From NCBI GenBank assembly GCA_964247725.1, contig CAXTVM010000001.1, forward strand, positions 186,001 through 250,000: a stretch of 64,000 nt of DNA, given 5' to 3'. A program made the position numbers and the translations under genes. A model generated the notes under the pieces. That model was not told the origin of the DNA. It made no database searches and saw only the letters and a program-made list of their open reading frames with translations. This document shows, one piece after another, positions 44,337 to 53,308 of this stretch (the first letter of the stretch is position 1; every line of letters starts with the position of its first letter). The stretch is from Lichenicola sp964247725 (GTDB lineage Bacteria; Pseudomonadota; Alphaproteobacteria; Acetobacterales; Acetobacteraceae).

Positions 44337-46387
44337 CGGATGGCGCCCCGCTCGGGCTGGTCGAATGGTTCCGGCCCGGCGAGCATGCCCGCGTCGAGGC
44401 CAGCCTGGAGCGGATGGCCAGGCTCGGCATCGGCCGGGTGCGCACGCACATCTCGTGGGCCGAGTACGTGGCGCCGGGCGGTGCGGACTGGTACGGCTGG
44501 CTGGTGCCGCGGCTGGCGCGCGAGGTCGAGCTGCTGCCCTGCGTGCACTTCACGCCGCCCAGCCTGTCGCGCACCGGCCGGGCCAACGGCGCGCCGCGCG
44601 AGCTGCGTGCCTACGCCGACTTCATCGACCACCTGATCACCCGCTTCGACGGGCTGTTCCCTGCGGTCGAGATCTGGAACGAGCCTAATAACCTGCTCGA
44701 CTGGGACTGGCAGGCGGACATCGACTGGCTGCTGTTCTGCGAGATGGCGGGGGCGGCCGCGCACTGGATCCAGCGCCGCGGCCTGCGGGCGGTGCTGGGC
44801 GGCCCCTGCCCGGCCGACCTCAACTGGCTGCGGCTGATGGGCGAGCGCGGCCTGCTCGGGGTGCTGGACGCGGTCGGGCTGCACGGATTTCCCGGCACCT
44901 GGGACAGCGAGGCGCGCTCCTGGCGTGGCTGGGAGGCGCTGATCGCCGCGGTGGGCGAGACGGTGCGCGTCCACAACCCGAAGCTCGAGCTGTGGATCAC
45001 CGAGACCGGCTACTCGACCTGGCGCCAGGATCCGTTCGCGCAGCTCAACCGCTTCGTCGACCTGCTCGACCTGCCGGTGGCGCGGATCTACTGGTACGGG
45101 CTGCAGGACGTCGCAGCCGGCGTCGCGGTGCAGGAAGGGCCGCACTTCGACGAGCGGCACTACCATTTCGGCCTCTACACCGAGGCCGGCGCGCCGAAGC
45201 TGCTGGGGCGGCTGCTGGCCGAGGGGGGCGTGCCGGCGGTGCGCGCGGTGGCGGCGGCCGGCCTGCCGCGGCCGGCGCTGGCCGGCGCTCGCCCTGCGCT
45301 GGTGACCGGGGGTGCGGGCTTCATCGGCAGCAACCTGGCCGACCGGCTCGCCCAGGGCGGTGAGGACGTGCTGGTGCTGGACAGCCTGGCACGGCCCGGG
45401 GTCGAGGAGAACCTACACTGGCTGCGCCGCCGGCATCGCGCCCGGGTCTCGGTGGCGATCGCCGACCTTCGCGACGGCGCCGCGGTCGCCGACGCCGCCC
45501 GCGACGCGTCGAGCGTGTTCCACTTGGCGGGCCAGGTCGCGGTCACCACCAGCCTGCTCGACCCGCTGGCCGACCACGACATCAACCTGCGCGGTACGCT
45601 GAACCTGCTGGAGGCGCTGCGGCGCCGGCACGGATCTGGGCCGCCGGTGCCGCTGGTGTTCGCCAGCACCAACAAGGTCTATGGCGACCTGGCCGACATC
45701 CCCCTGTCGCACAACGGCGACGCCTACCTGCCGATCGACCCTGCGCTCCGCGCGCACGGCATCGACGAGGCGCGGTCGCTCTCGTTCCACACCCCTTACG
45801 GCTGCTCCAAGGGTGCGGCCGACCAGTACGTCTCGGACTATGCGCGCTCGTTCGGCCTGCCGCTGGTGGTGCTGCGGATGAGCTGCATCTACGGGCCGCG
45901 CCAGCTCGGCACCGAGGACCAGGGTTGGCTCGCGCACTTCCTGCTCTCGGCGCTACAGGACCGGCCGCTCTGCCTGTACGGCGACGGCCGCCAGGTGCGC
46001 GACGTGCTGGAGGTGGGCGATGCGGTCGAGGCCTACCTGGCGGCGCGCGACCGCGCGCCGGCGGTGGCCGGCCAGGCGTTCAACCTGGGCGGCGGCGCCG
46101 ACAACGCCATCACCCTGCTGATGCTGATCGCCGAGATCGAGCGGCTGACCGGCCGGCCGGTGCAGCGGACGCTGCATCCGTGGCGGACCGGGGACCAGCG
46201 CTACTTCGTCGCCGATACGAGGCGGGCGCGAGAGGTTCTGGGCCTTGCGGTGCCGCTCGGATGGCGGGAGGGCGTGGCGAGACTGAAGCGGTGGATCGAG
46301 GCGGAGCGGCCGCAGCTGGTGAAGGAAAGGCCAAGGGCTTTGCCCCTAGACCCCAGCAAAGGCGGAGCCTTTGCAATCCATTCTTAG
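44333..46387 (+). CDS. Fusion of clan A glycoside hydrolase-like domain and NAD-dependent sugar epimerase
   Basis: 684 aa. Residues 1-300: a TIM-barrel hydrolase-like domain resembling GH39/GH5-type enzymes, with an acid/base Glu117 in EIWNEPNN and a nucleophile Glu224 in LWITETGYST. No signal peptide, so it is cytoplasmic. Residues 320-660: a complete Rossmann epimerase (ALVTGGAGFIGSNLADRLA, FASTNKVYGDLADIPL, TPYGCSKGAADQYVSDYARS, RDVLEVGDAVEAYL) closest in feel to CDP-paratose/tyvelose 2-epimerases. About residues 664-684 (ALPLDPSKGG) are translated palindromic element. The fusion suggests coupled trimming and isomerisation of a sugar intermediate; the substrate is unknown. Confidence 0.88.
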   Translation: MTDGAPLGLVEWFRPGEHARVEASLERMARLGIGRVRTHISWAEYVAPGGADWYGWLVPRLAREVELLPCVHFTPPSLSRTGRANGAPRELRAYADFIDHLITRFDGLFPAVEIWNEPNNLLDWDWQADIDWLLFCEMAGAAAHWIQRRGLRAVLGGPCPADLNWLRLMGERGLLGVLDAVGLHGFPGTWDSEARSWRGWEALIAAVGETVRVHNPKLELWITETGYSTWRQDPFAQLNRFVDLLDLPVARIYWYGLQDVAAGVAVQEGPHFDERHYHFGLYTEAGAPKLLGRLLAEGGVPAVRAVAAAGLPRPALAGARPALVTGGAGFIGSNLADRLAQGGEDVLVLDSLARPGVEENLHWLRRRHRARVSVAIADLRDGAAVADAARDASSVFHLAGQVAVTTSLLDPLADHDINLRGTLNLLEALRRRHGSGPPVPLVFASTNKVYGDLADIPLSHNGDAYLPIDPALRAHGIDEARSLSFHTPYGCSKGAADQYVSDYARSFGLPLVVLRMSCIYGPRQLGTEDQGWLAHFLLSALQDRPLCLYGDGRQVRDVLEVGDAVEAYLAARDRAPAVAGQAFNLGGGADNAITLLMLIAEIERLTGRPVQRTLHPWRTGDQRYFVADTRRAREVLGLAVPLGWREGVARLKRWIEAERPQLVKERPRALPLDPSKGGAFAIHS

Positions 46388-46450
46388 AGAATCGGGTCCT
46401 AGGGCCGCCGGCCCTAGCGGGGTCCAGGGGCAGCGCCCCTGGCCTTCCTT
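46322..46450. repeat. Palindromic 3'-end element, copy 8 (short type)
   Basis: About 129 bp: left GGAAAGGCCAAGGGCTTTGCCC, middle GCAAAGGCGGAGCCTTTGC, TTCTTAGAGAATCGGG, then GGCCGCCGGCCCTAGC and right GGGGCAGCGCCCCTGGCC. Its left part codes for the last residues and the stop of the hydrolase-epimerase gene. Confidence 0.85.
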
Positions 46451-46465
46451 TCCTGGAGCTGGTTC

Positions 46466-47779
46466 ATGAAGGTCGCGTTGCTGAACCCCCCTTGGTCGTT
46501 CGAGGGCAGCATCTATTTTGGCTGCCGCGCGCCGCACCTGCCGATCGAGCTGGGGGCGTCAAAGGCGCTGCTGGACCGCACCGGCCACGAGACGCTGATG
46601 CGGGACGGCCTGCTCGACGAGCTCGACATCGAGGGGCTGGCGGCGGCCTGCGTCGCCTTCGCGCCAGCGATGATCGTGGTCACCACCGCTCCCACCTACC
46701 TGTTCTGGCGCTGCGCGCAGCCGGAGCTGCGGCTGCCGCGGCTGCTGCTGGATGCGCTGCGGCTCGCCTGCCCGGGGGCCCGGCTGGTGGCGGTGGGCCC
46801 GCACGGCTCGGCGACGCCGGAGACGGCGCTGCGCAAGCTCGGCGCCGACTGCGTGGTGCGTGGCGAGTGCGAGGAGGTGGTGCTGGCGCTGGCCGAGGGC
46901 GGGGTCGCCGGAGAGGTGCCGGGCACCGTGACGCTGCGCGGGGACGGCAGCCTGTTCGCCGCCGGCGGACCGCAGGCGGCCCGCTTCACCGACCTGCCGG
47001 CGCTGCGCTGGCCGGACCGCTGGATCCAGCGCCACCGGCACCACCACCACCGCTTCGACACGGCCTGCGACGGGTCCGGCCATGAGCTGCCGGGCGCCGA
47101 GGTGGAGGCGTCGCGCGGCTGCCCGTACTCGTGCTCGTTCTGCGCCAAGATCGACTTCCGCGACCGCTATCGACGGCGCGAGCTGGGGCCGCTGCTGGAG
47201 GAGATCGACGCCTTGCGCGCACAGGGGGTTGGCTACCTCTACTTCATCGACGAGATCTTCCTGCCGAACCGGCCCCTGCTGGAGGCGCTGGCCGGGCGGG
47301 GGCTCCGGTTCGGCATCCAGACCCGGATCGACCTTTGGCAGCCGGACATGCTGGCGCTGCTGGGCAGGGCCGGCTGCGTGTCGATCGAGGCCGGGGTCGA
47401 GAGCCTGACCGCGGCCGGCCGCGCCGAGCTGGACAAGAACTGCCGGCTGTCCACCGACGAGCTGGCGGACCGGCTGATCCTGGCCCGGCGGCACGTCGCG
47501 TTCGTGCAGGCCAACCTTATCCAGGTGGCCGGCGACGACCCGGTCACGGTCGCCGCCTGGCGGGCGCGGCTGCAGGCGGCGGGGGTGTGGGCCAACGACC
47601 CGGTGCCGCTGTACCCGTATCCGAGCTCGCCCGACTACCGGCGCCTGTTCGGGCTCCCGGACGGGCAGGCGTGGGAGCGGGCGCACGATCACTACCTCCG
47701 GCAGTTCGAGCGGCTGTCCGACATCCAGGACGATGCGCCCCTGCCGTTGGGCGAGCTCGAGGCGGCGTGCCGCTGCTGA
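46466..47779 (+). CDS. B12-binding domain / radical SAM protein
   Basis: 437 aa, with GGAG ahead of ATG 46466. Residues 1-150 form a cobalamin-binding-like alpha/beta domain (KVALLNPPWSFEGSIYFGCR, VVTTAPTYLFWR, LVAVGPHGSATPE). A His-rich linker (RHRHHHHRF, 189-197) leads to the radical SAM core with the cluster motif CPYSCSFC (Cys219, Cys223, Cys226). Such enzymes perform methylations or ring rearrangements on unreactive carbons. I recall a TIGRFAM family of this layout assigned to a conserved rhizobial gene set (rhizo-twelve); this should be checked. Surrounded by sugar epimerases and glycosyltransferases, it may modify a sugar or lipid carrier. Confidence 0.9.
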   Translation: MKVALLNPPWSFEGSIYFGCRAPHLPIELGASKALLDRTGHETLMRDGLLDELDIEGLAAACVAFAPAMIVVTTAPTYLFWRCAQPELRLPRLLLDALRLACPGARLVAVGPHGSATPETALRKLGADCVVRGECEEVVLALAEGGVAGEVPGTVTLRGDGSLFAAGGPQAARFTDLPALRWPDRWIQRHRHHHHRFDTACDGSGHELPGAEVEASRGCPYSCSFCAKIDFRDRYRRRELGPLLEEIDALRAQGVGYLYFIDEIFLPNRPLLEALAGRGLRFGIQTRIDLWQPDMLALLGRAGCVSIEAGVESLTAAGRAELDKNCRLSTDELADRLILARRHVAFVQANLIQVAGDDPVTVAAWRARLQAAGVWANDPVPLYPYPSSPDYRRLFGLPDGQAWERAHDHYLRQFERLSDIQDDAPLPLGELEAACRC

Positions 47780-47789
47780 TCAGGCAATC

Positions 47790-48884
47790 ATGACGGGACG
47801 CATCCTGGTCACCACCGATGCGGTGGGCGGCGTCTGGCGCTACAGCCTGACGCTGGCGCGCGAGTGGGCGGCCGTCGGCATCGCGGTCGAGCTGGCGACG
47901 TTGGGGCCACGGCCGACGGTGGCGCAGCAGTGCGAGGCGACGGCGATCCCGGGGCTGATCCTGCACGCCACCGACGGCCCGCTCGACTGGACCGCGCCGG
48001 ACGCGGCGGCGCTGGCGCAGGCCGGCCGCGACCTGGCCGAGCTGGCCGACGGGCTGGGCGTGGACGGCGTGCACTTGCACGCGCCGGCACTGCTCGGCGA
48101 CGAGGCGGCGGCCTGGCCGGTGCCGGTGGTGGCAGGGCTGCATTCATGCCTGCTGACTTGGTGGCGGGCGCTTCGCGAGGGGCCGCCACCGGCCGACTTC
48201 GCCTGGCGGATCGCCGCCACCGAGGCAGGGCTGCGGCGGGCGCGCCACGTGGTGGTGCCGAGCCGCGCGTTCCGCGACCAGGTGCTGGAGGCGTATGGAC
48301 CGATTGCCGTGATCACGGCGATCCCGAACGGCCGCCATCCGATGCTGACGCCTGCTTTGCCCGCGCACGAGCGTCCGCGGGCGGTGCTGGCCGCCGGGCG
48401 ATTCTGGGACGAGGCCAAGGACGTGGCGACGCTTGATCGCGCCGCGGCCCGGCTCGACGCGCCGGTGCTGGCGGCGGGCAGCCTGCGGGGCCCGGACGGG
48501 GCCGTGGTCAGTGCGCCGTCACTACGCGCGCTGGATTCGCTCGACGAGCCGGCACTGGCGGCTTCGTTCGCGGAGGCCCGCGTGTTCGTCTCGACCGCGC
48601 GCTACGAGCCGTTCGGGCTCGCGGTGTTGGAGGCCGCGCAATGCGGGCTGGCGCTGGTGCTGTCCGACATCCCCGCGTTCCGCGAGCTGTGGGACGGCGC
48701 TGCCGCCTTCGTGCCGGCGGGCGACGAGGCCGGCTTCGCCGCCGCGATGGCGCGGGCGCTGGACGCGCCGACGGCGCTGGCCCGGGAGGCGTCGGCGCGC
48801 GCCGGGCGCTACACCGCGGCGGCGATGGCACGGGCGACGCTGGCGCTGCACGCGCCGGCGCTAGCGTTGGCTGGCCACGCCTGA
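47790..48884 (+). CDS. GT4-type glycosyltransferase
   Basis: 364 aa from ATG 47790. A GT-B fold with ILVTTDAVGGVWRYSLTLAR at the N-terminus, the HLHAPALLGDEAAAWPVPVV segment, VVPSRAFRDQVLEAYG, and the donor-site EX7E-type stretch ARYEPFGLAVLEAAQCGLAL. It should transfer a sugar from a nucleotide donor to a lipid or glycan acceptor. It follows the radical SAM gene by 10 bp and precedes the CgeB-like genes by 2 bp, so it is part of the same operon. Confidence 0.87.
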   Translation: MTGRILVTTDAVGGVWRYSLTLAREWAAVGIAVELATLGPRPTVAQQCEATAIPGLILHATDGPLDWTAPDAAALAQAGRDLAELADGLGVDGVHLHAPALLGDEAAAWPVPVVAGLHSCLLTWWRALREGPPPADFAWRIAATEAGLRRARHVVVPSRAFRDQVLEAYGPIAVITAIPNGRHPMLTPALPAHERPRAVLAAGRFWDEAKDVATLDRAAARLDAPVLAAGSLRGPDGAVVSAPSLRALDSLDEPALAASFAEARVFVSTARYEPFGLAVLEAAQCGLALVLSDIPAFRELWDGAAAFVPAGDEAGFAAAMARALDAPTALAREASARAGRYTAAAMARATLALHAPALALAGHA

Positions 48885-48886
48885 CG

Positions 48887-49984
48887 ATGCGGATCGTCGC
48901 CTTCACCCATGCGCTGACCTCGTGCTGGAACCACGGCAACGCGCATTTCCTGCGCGGCGTGCTGCGCGAGCTGCAGGCGCTGGGACACGCGGTGCAATCC
49001 TGGGAACCGGCGGACTCGTGGAGCCGCGAGAACCTGATCCGCGACGGCGGCACGGCGGGGCTCGCCGCGTTCGCCACCCACTACCCGGAGCTGTCGGCCG
49101 GCCTCTATCCGGCGGAGGCACCCGACCTCGAGGCGCTGCTCGATGGCGCCGACCTCGTGCTGTTGCACGAGTGGAACCCGCCGGCGCTGGTGGCGGCAAT
49201 CGGCGCCAGGCGCGCGCAAGGCGGGCGGTTCCGGCTGCTGTTCCATGACACCCACCACCGCGCGGCGAGCGACCCGGCGGCGATCCGGCACTTCGACCTG
49301 TCCGGCTATGACGGCATCCTGGCGTTCGGCGCCACGCTGGCCCGCATCTACGAGGGCTGGGGCTGGGGCAAGCGGGTGTTCGTCTGGCATGAGGCGGCGG
49401 ACCTGCGGCGGTTCCGGCCGCCGGCCGAGCCCACCGACCGGCAGGGCGGGGTCTGGATCGGCAACTGGGGCGACGGCGAGCGCGGCGCCGAACTCGAGGA
49501 GTTTCTGCTGGCGCCGATGCGGGCGGCGGGGCTGGCGCTCGACATCCACGGCGTGCGCTATCCGGACGAGGCCCGCGCCGTGCTGGCGCGCCACGGCGCG
49601 ACCCTGCGCGGCTGGCTGCCCAACCCGCTGGCGCCGGGCGTGTTCGCGCGCCACCTCGTCACCGTGCACGTGCCGCGGCGGCCCTACGTGGCGATGCTGC
49701 CCGGCATCCCGACCATCCGGGTGTTCGAGGCGCTGGCCTGCGGCATCCCGCTGGTCTGCGCGCCCTGGGACGATGCCGAGGGGTTGTTCACGCCGGGGGC
49801 CGACTACCTGGTCGCCGAGGATGGCGCCGCCATGACCCAAAGGCTGCGCGCGGTGGCCGCCGACCAGGGCCTGCGGGCCTCGCTGGCCGAACACGGGCTG
49901 GCTACGATCAGGGCCCGGCATTCCTGCGCCCATCGCGCCGCCGAGCTGCTCGCCATCGCCGCCACGCTGGGAACCGCCGCCTGA
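48887..49984 (+). CDS. CgeB-like glycosyltransferase, first of three
   Basis: 365 aa. The opening MRIVAFTHALTSCWNHGNAH and LRELQALGHAVQSWEPADSW, the FHDTHHRAASDP block and the C-terminal PTIRVFEALACGIPLVCAPW, followed by GADYLVAEDG, match the CgeB/DUF3880 type of GT-B enzymes found in spore-coat and surface glycan clusters. The stop overlaps the next ATG as TGATG. Sugar specificity cannot be read. Confidence 0.85.
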   Translation: MRIVAFTHALTSCWNHGNAHFLRGVLRELQALGHAVQSWEPADSWSRENLIRDGGTAGLAAFATHYPELSAGLYPAEAPDLEALLDGADLVLLHEWNPPALVAAIGARRAQGGRFRLLFHDTHHRAASDPAAIRHFDLSGYDGILAFGATLARIYEGWGWGKRVFVWHEAADLRRFRPPAEPTDRQGGVWIGNWGDGERGAELEEFLLAPMRAAGLALDIHGVRYPDEARAVLARHGATLRGWLPNPLAPGVFARHLVTVHVPRRPYVAMLPGIPTIRVFEALACGIPLVCAPWDDAEGLFTPGADYLVAEDGAAMTQRLRAVAADQGLRASLAEHGLATIRARHSCAHRAAELLAIAATLGTAA

Positions 49985-51069
49985 TGCAGATCGCCGTCTA
50001 TGGGTCCAGCCTGCTGTCCTCGTACTGGAACGGGGCCGCCACCTACTATCGCGGGCTGCTCGGCGCCATGGCCGGGCGCGGCCACGGCATCAGCTTCTTC
50101 GAGCCGGACGCGTTCGACCGCCAGCGCAACCGCGACATCGAGCCGCCGGACTGGGCCCGGTCGGTGGTCTACGACGCGAGCCCCGCAGCGATGCGCGCGG
50201 CCCTCGCGCAGTCGGCGGCGGCCGACGTGGTGATCAAGTGCAGCGGCGTCGGCGTGTTCGACGACGCGCTGCTGGCCGCTCTCCCCACCGCCGGCCGGCC
50301 GGGCGCGGTGCGGGCGTTCCTCGATGTCGACGCGCCGGCGACGCTGGCCGAGCTGCGCACCGATCAGACCCATCCGCTGCACGCGACGCTGCGCCGGCTC
50401 GACCTGGTGCTGACCTATGGCGGCGGCGAGCCGGTGGTCCGCGCCTATCGCGGCTTCGGCGCCCGAGCCTGCGTGCCGATCTACAACGCGCTCGATCCCG
50501 CCAGCCACCGCCCGGTGCCGGCGGAGGCCGGCTTCGCCGCGACGCTGTCGCTGCTGGCCAACCGGCTGCCGGACCGCGAGGCGCGGATCGAGGAGTTCTT
50601 CCTGCGGCCGGCGGCGCAGCTTTCCACCGAGCGCTTCCTGCTTGGCGGCTCGGGCTGGCACGACAAGCGGATGCCGGCCAACGTGCGGGCGATCGGCCAC
50701 GTGCCGACCGCGTCCCACAACGCGTTCAACGCGTCGGCGCGGGCGGTGCTGAACGTCGCCCGCGACAGCATGGCGGAGACCGGGTTCTCGCCCGCGACCC
50801 GTATCTTCGAGGCCGCCGGCGCCGGCGCCTGCCTCGTCACCGACCGCTGGGAAGGGATCGAGCTGTTCCTGGAGCCGGACCGCGAGGTGCTGGTGGCACG
50901 CGACGGCCGCGACGTCGCCGACCACCTGCGCGGCCTGACCGCGGCGCGGGCGCGGGAGATCGGCGCCGCCGCCCGGGCCCGCGTGCTGGCCAACCACACC
51001 TACGACCGCAGGGCCGCCCTTCTGGAGCAGGTGCTGGAGGATGCGGTGGGCAGGCAGGAGCAGGGCTGA
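49984..51069 (+). CDS. CgeB-like glycosyltransferase, second of three
   Basis: 361 aa. MQIAVYGSSLLSSYWNGAAT, YYRGLLGAMAGRGHGISFFE, a FLDVDAPATLAELRTDQTHP block and RIFEAAGAGACLVTDRWEGI followed by FLEPDREVLVARDG define a CgeB-like GT-B protein. It is clearly paralogous to the following gene (same N-terminal and C-terminal blocks). Both ends overlap neighbours as TGATG. Confidence 0.86.
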   Translation: MQIAVYGSSLLSSYWNGAATYYRGLLGAMAGRGHGISFFEPDAFDRQRNRDIEPPDWARSVVYDASPAAMRAALAQSAAADVVIKCSGVGVFDDALLAALPTAGRPGAVRAFLDVDAPATLAELRTDQTHPLHATLRRLDLVLTYGGGEPVVRAYRGFGARACVPIYNALDPASHRPVPAEAGFAATLSLLANRLPDREARIEEFFLRPAAQLSTERFLLGGSGWHDKRMPANVRAIGHVPTASHNAFNASARAVLNVARDSMAETGFSPATRIFEAAGAGACLVTDRWEGIELFLEPDREVLVARDGRDVADHLRGLTAARAREIGAAARARVLANHTYDRRAALLEQVLEDAVGRQEQG

Positions 51070-52142
51070 TGCGGCTGGTGGTGCTGGGCCTCAGCCTGAG
51101 CTCGAGCTGGGGCAACGGCCACGCCACCACCTATCGGGCGCTGCTGCGCGCGTTCGCCGAGCGCGGCCACGAGGTGCTGTTCCTGGAACGCGACCGGCCC
51201 TGGTACGCGCAGAACCGCGACCTGCCCGATCCGGGCTTCTGCCGGCTGGCGCTCTACGACGACCTGGACGGGCTGGCGCCGCACGCGGCGGCGATCGCGG
51301 ATGCGGACGCGGTGCTGCTGGGGTCCTACGTGCCGGACGGGATCGCGGTCGCGCGCCTGGTGCAGGCGACGGCGCGCGGCGTCACCGCGTTCTACGACAT
51401 CGACACGCCGGTGACGCTGGCCGCACTCGAGCGGGACGACTGCGCCTACCTGTCGCGGGCGGTGATCCCGGGTTTCGACCTGCTGCTCTCCTTCAGCGCC
51501 GGCCCGACGCTGCGGCGGCTGGAACGGGAGTTCGGCGCCCGCCGCGCGGAGGGCTTCTACTGCTCGGTCGATCCCGTCCAGTACCGTCCGACCAGGGCGC
51601 CGCGGCGCTGGAACCTGGGCTATCTCGGCACCTACAGCGACGACCGCCAGCCGACGGTGTCGCGGCTGCTGATCGAGGCGGCGCGGCGGGCGCCGGGGCG
51701 CCGCTTCGTGGTGGCCGGACCGCAATATCCGGCCGGCATCGACTGGCCGCCGAACGTCGAGCGCATCGAGCACCTGGCGCCGGCGGCGCATCCCGACTTC
51801 TACTCGGCCTGCGGCTGGACTCTGAACGTCACCCGCGCCGACATGATCCGCGCCGGCTGGAGCCCGAGCGTGCGGCTGTTCGAGGCTGCCGCCTGCGGCT
51901 GCCCAATCGTGTCCGACCGCTGGGACGGCATCGCCGACATGCTGGAGCCGGACCGGGAGATCGTGCTAGCCGACGACGCCGGGACGGTGCTGGCGGCGCT
52001 GGATTGGCCGGACGCGCGCCGCGACGCGCTGGCCGACCGCGCGCGCCGCCGCATCCTGGCGACGCAGACCAGCGCGCACCGCGCCGAGCAGCTCGAGGCC
52101 CTGCTGCTGCCGCGGCCGGACCGCCTTGCGCCGGGCCCGTGA
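51069..52142 (+). CDS. CgeB-like glycosyltransferase, third of three
   Basis: 357 aa. MRLVVLGLSLSSSWGNGHAT, RAFAERGHEVLFLERDRPWY, FYDIDTPVTLAAL and VRLFEAAACGCPIVSDRWDG followed by MLEPDREIVLADD parallel the preceding gene, showing a tandem duplication followed by divergence. It ends the glycan operon. The 98 bp to the convergent prfA gene (52143-52240) show no strong terminator. Confidence 0.86.
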   Translation: MRLVVLGLSLSSSWGNGHATTYRALLRAFAERGHEVLFLERDRPWYAQNRDLPDPGFCRLALYDDLDGLAPHAAAIADADAVLLGSYVPDGIAVARLVQATARGVTAFYDIDTPVTLAALERDDCAYLSRAVIPGFDLLLSFSAGPTLRRLEREFGARRAEGFYCSVDPVQYRPTRAPRRWNLGYLGTYSDDRQPTVSRLLIEAARRAPGRRFVVAGPQYPAGIDWPPNVERIEHLAPAAHPDFYSACGWTLNVTRADMIRAGWSPSVRLFEAAACGCPIVSDRWDGIADMLEPDREIVLADDAGTVLAALDWPDARRDALADRARRRILATQTSAHRAEQLEALLLPRPDRLAPGP

Positions 52143-52240
52143 TCGGGTGCTGTCCGGACGCACGTACGACGTTCCGGGCTCCGGCTAGATGCTGCATGTC
52201 GGACCGACACGGCCGTCGCATCAGGCGGGATCCCGATCCG

Positions 52241-53308
52241 TCAGTCCTCCCGCGCCAGCAACGCGGCCTGCTCGTCGGCCGTCAGCGCATCGACGAACTC
52301 GTTGAACTCGCCCTGCATGACGCGGTCGATCTTGTAGAGCGTCAGGTTGATGCGGTGGTCCGACACCCGTCCCTGCGGGAAGTTGTAGGTGCGGATGCGC
52401 TCGCTGCGGTCCCCGGTGCCGACCTGCGACTTGCGGTCCGCGGCACGCGACGAATGCGCCTGCGCGCGCTCGGCCTCGTAGAGCTTCGCGCGCAGGATCT
52501 TCATCGCCTTGGCACGGTTCTTGTGCTGGCTGCGCTCCTCCTGCATCGCCACCACGATGCCGGTCGGCAGGTGGGTGATCCGTACCGCACTCTCGGTCTT
52601 GTTCACGTGCTGGCCGCCGGCGCCGGACGCGCGATACACGTCGATGCGCAGGTCGGCATCGTTCACGGCGACGTCGACCTCCTCCGCCTCCGGCAGCACC
52701 GCCACCGTCACCGTCGAGGTGTGGATCCGCCCCTGCGACTCGGTCGACGGCACGCGCTGCACCCGGTGCACGCCGCTCTCGTACTTGAGCCGGGCGAACA
52801 CGCCGCGGCCGGTGACGCTGGCGATGGCGCCGCGCAGGCCGCCCAGCTCGCTCTCGTCGTACTCCAGAGGCTCGAAGCGCCAGCCGTGCTGCTCGGCGAA
52901 GCGGCGGTAGGCGCCGAACAGCTCGGCCGCGAACAGCCCGGCCTCGTCGCCGCCGGCCGCCGGCCGCAGCTCGAGGATGGCGCTGCGGGCGTCGGCCTCG
53001 TCCTGGGGCAGCAGGGCCAGCCGGATCTCGTGACGCAAGCCCGGCAGCCGCTCGCGGAGGGCATCCAGCTCGGACTGCGCCAGCTCGCGCAAGTCGGGAT
53101 CGGCCAGCATCGCCTCCGCATCCAGCACCTCCCGCTCGGCCCGGCGCAGCGCCGAGACCCGCTCCACCAGCGGCTCCAGCTCGGCGAACTCGCGCGAGGC
53201 GCGGTTGAACGCCTCGCCCGCCAAGGGGCCGGCCAGCGTGCCCGACAGCATCGCCTGCAGCTCGTCGGAGCGCCCGACGATCCGGTCCAGCCGGTCCTCG
53301 AAGCGCAT
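52241..53308 (-). CDS. prfA: Peptide chain release factor 1
   Basis: 355 aa. The GGQ motif (residues 231-233 in SGAGGQHVNKTES) that triggers peptide release and the codon-recognition PST motif (187-189) identify RF1, which reads UAA and UAG. RIRTYNFPQGRVSDHRINLT is also typical. The ATG overlaps the hisS stop by one base (TGATG), so translation is coupled with hisS and ispG upstream. Confidence 0.96.
   Translation of the reverse strand: MRFEDRLDRIVGRSDELQAMLSGTLAGPLAGEAFNRASREFAELEPLVERVSALRRAEREVLDAEAMLADPDLRELAQSELDALRERLPGLRHEIRLALLPQDEADARSAILELRPAAGGDEAGLFAAELFGAYRRFAEQHGWRFEPLEYDESELGGLRGAIASVTGRGVFARLKYESGVHRVQRVPSTESQGRIHTSTVTVAVLPEAEEVDVAVNDADLRIDVYRASGAGGQHVNKTESAVRITHLPTGIVVAMQEERSQHKNRAKAMKILRAKLYEAERAQAHSSRAADRKSQVGTGDRSERIRTYNFPQGRVSDHRINLTLYKIDRVMQGEFNEFVDALTADEQAALLARED

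Noticed and set aside
46466..47779. His-rich stretch RHRHHHHRF considered as a metal-storage motif or vector His-tag
   Set aside because: It lies inside a complete radical SAM protein between the two domains, with normal codon use, so it is neither a tag nor evidence of an engineered sequence.
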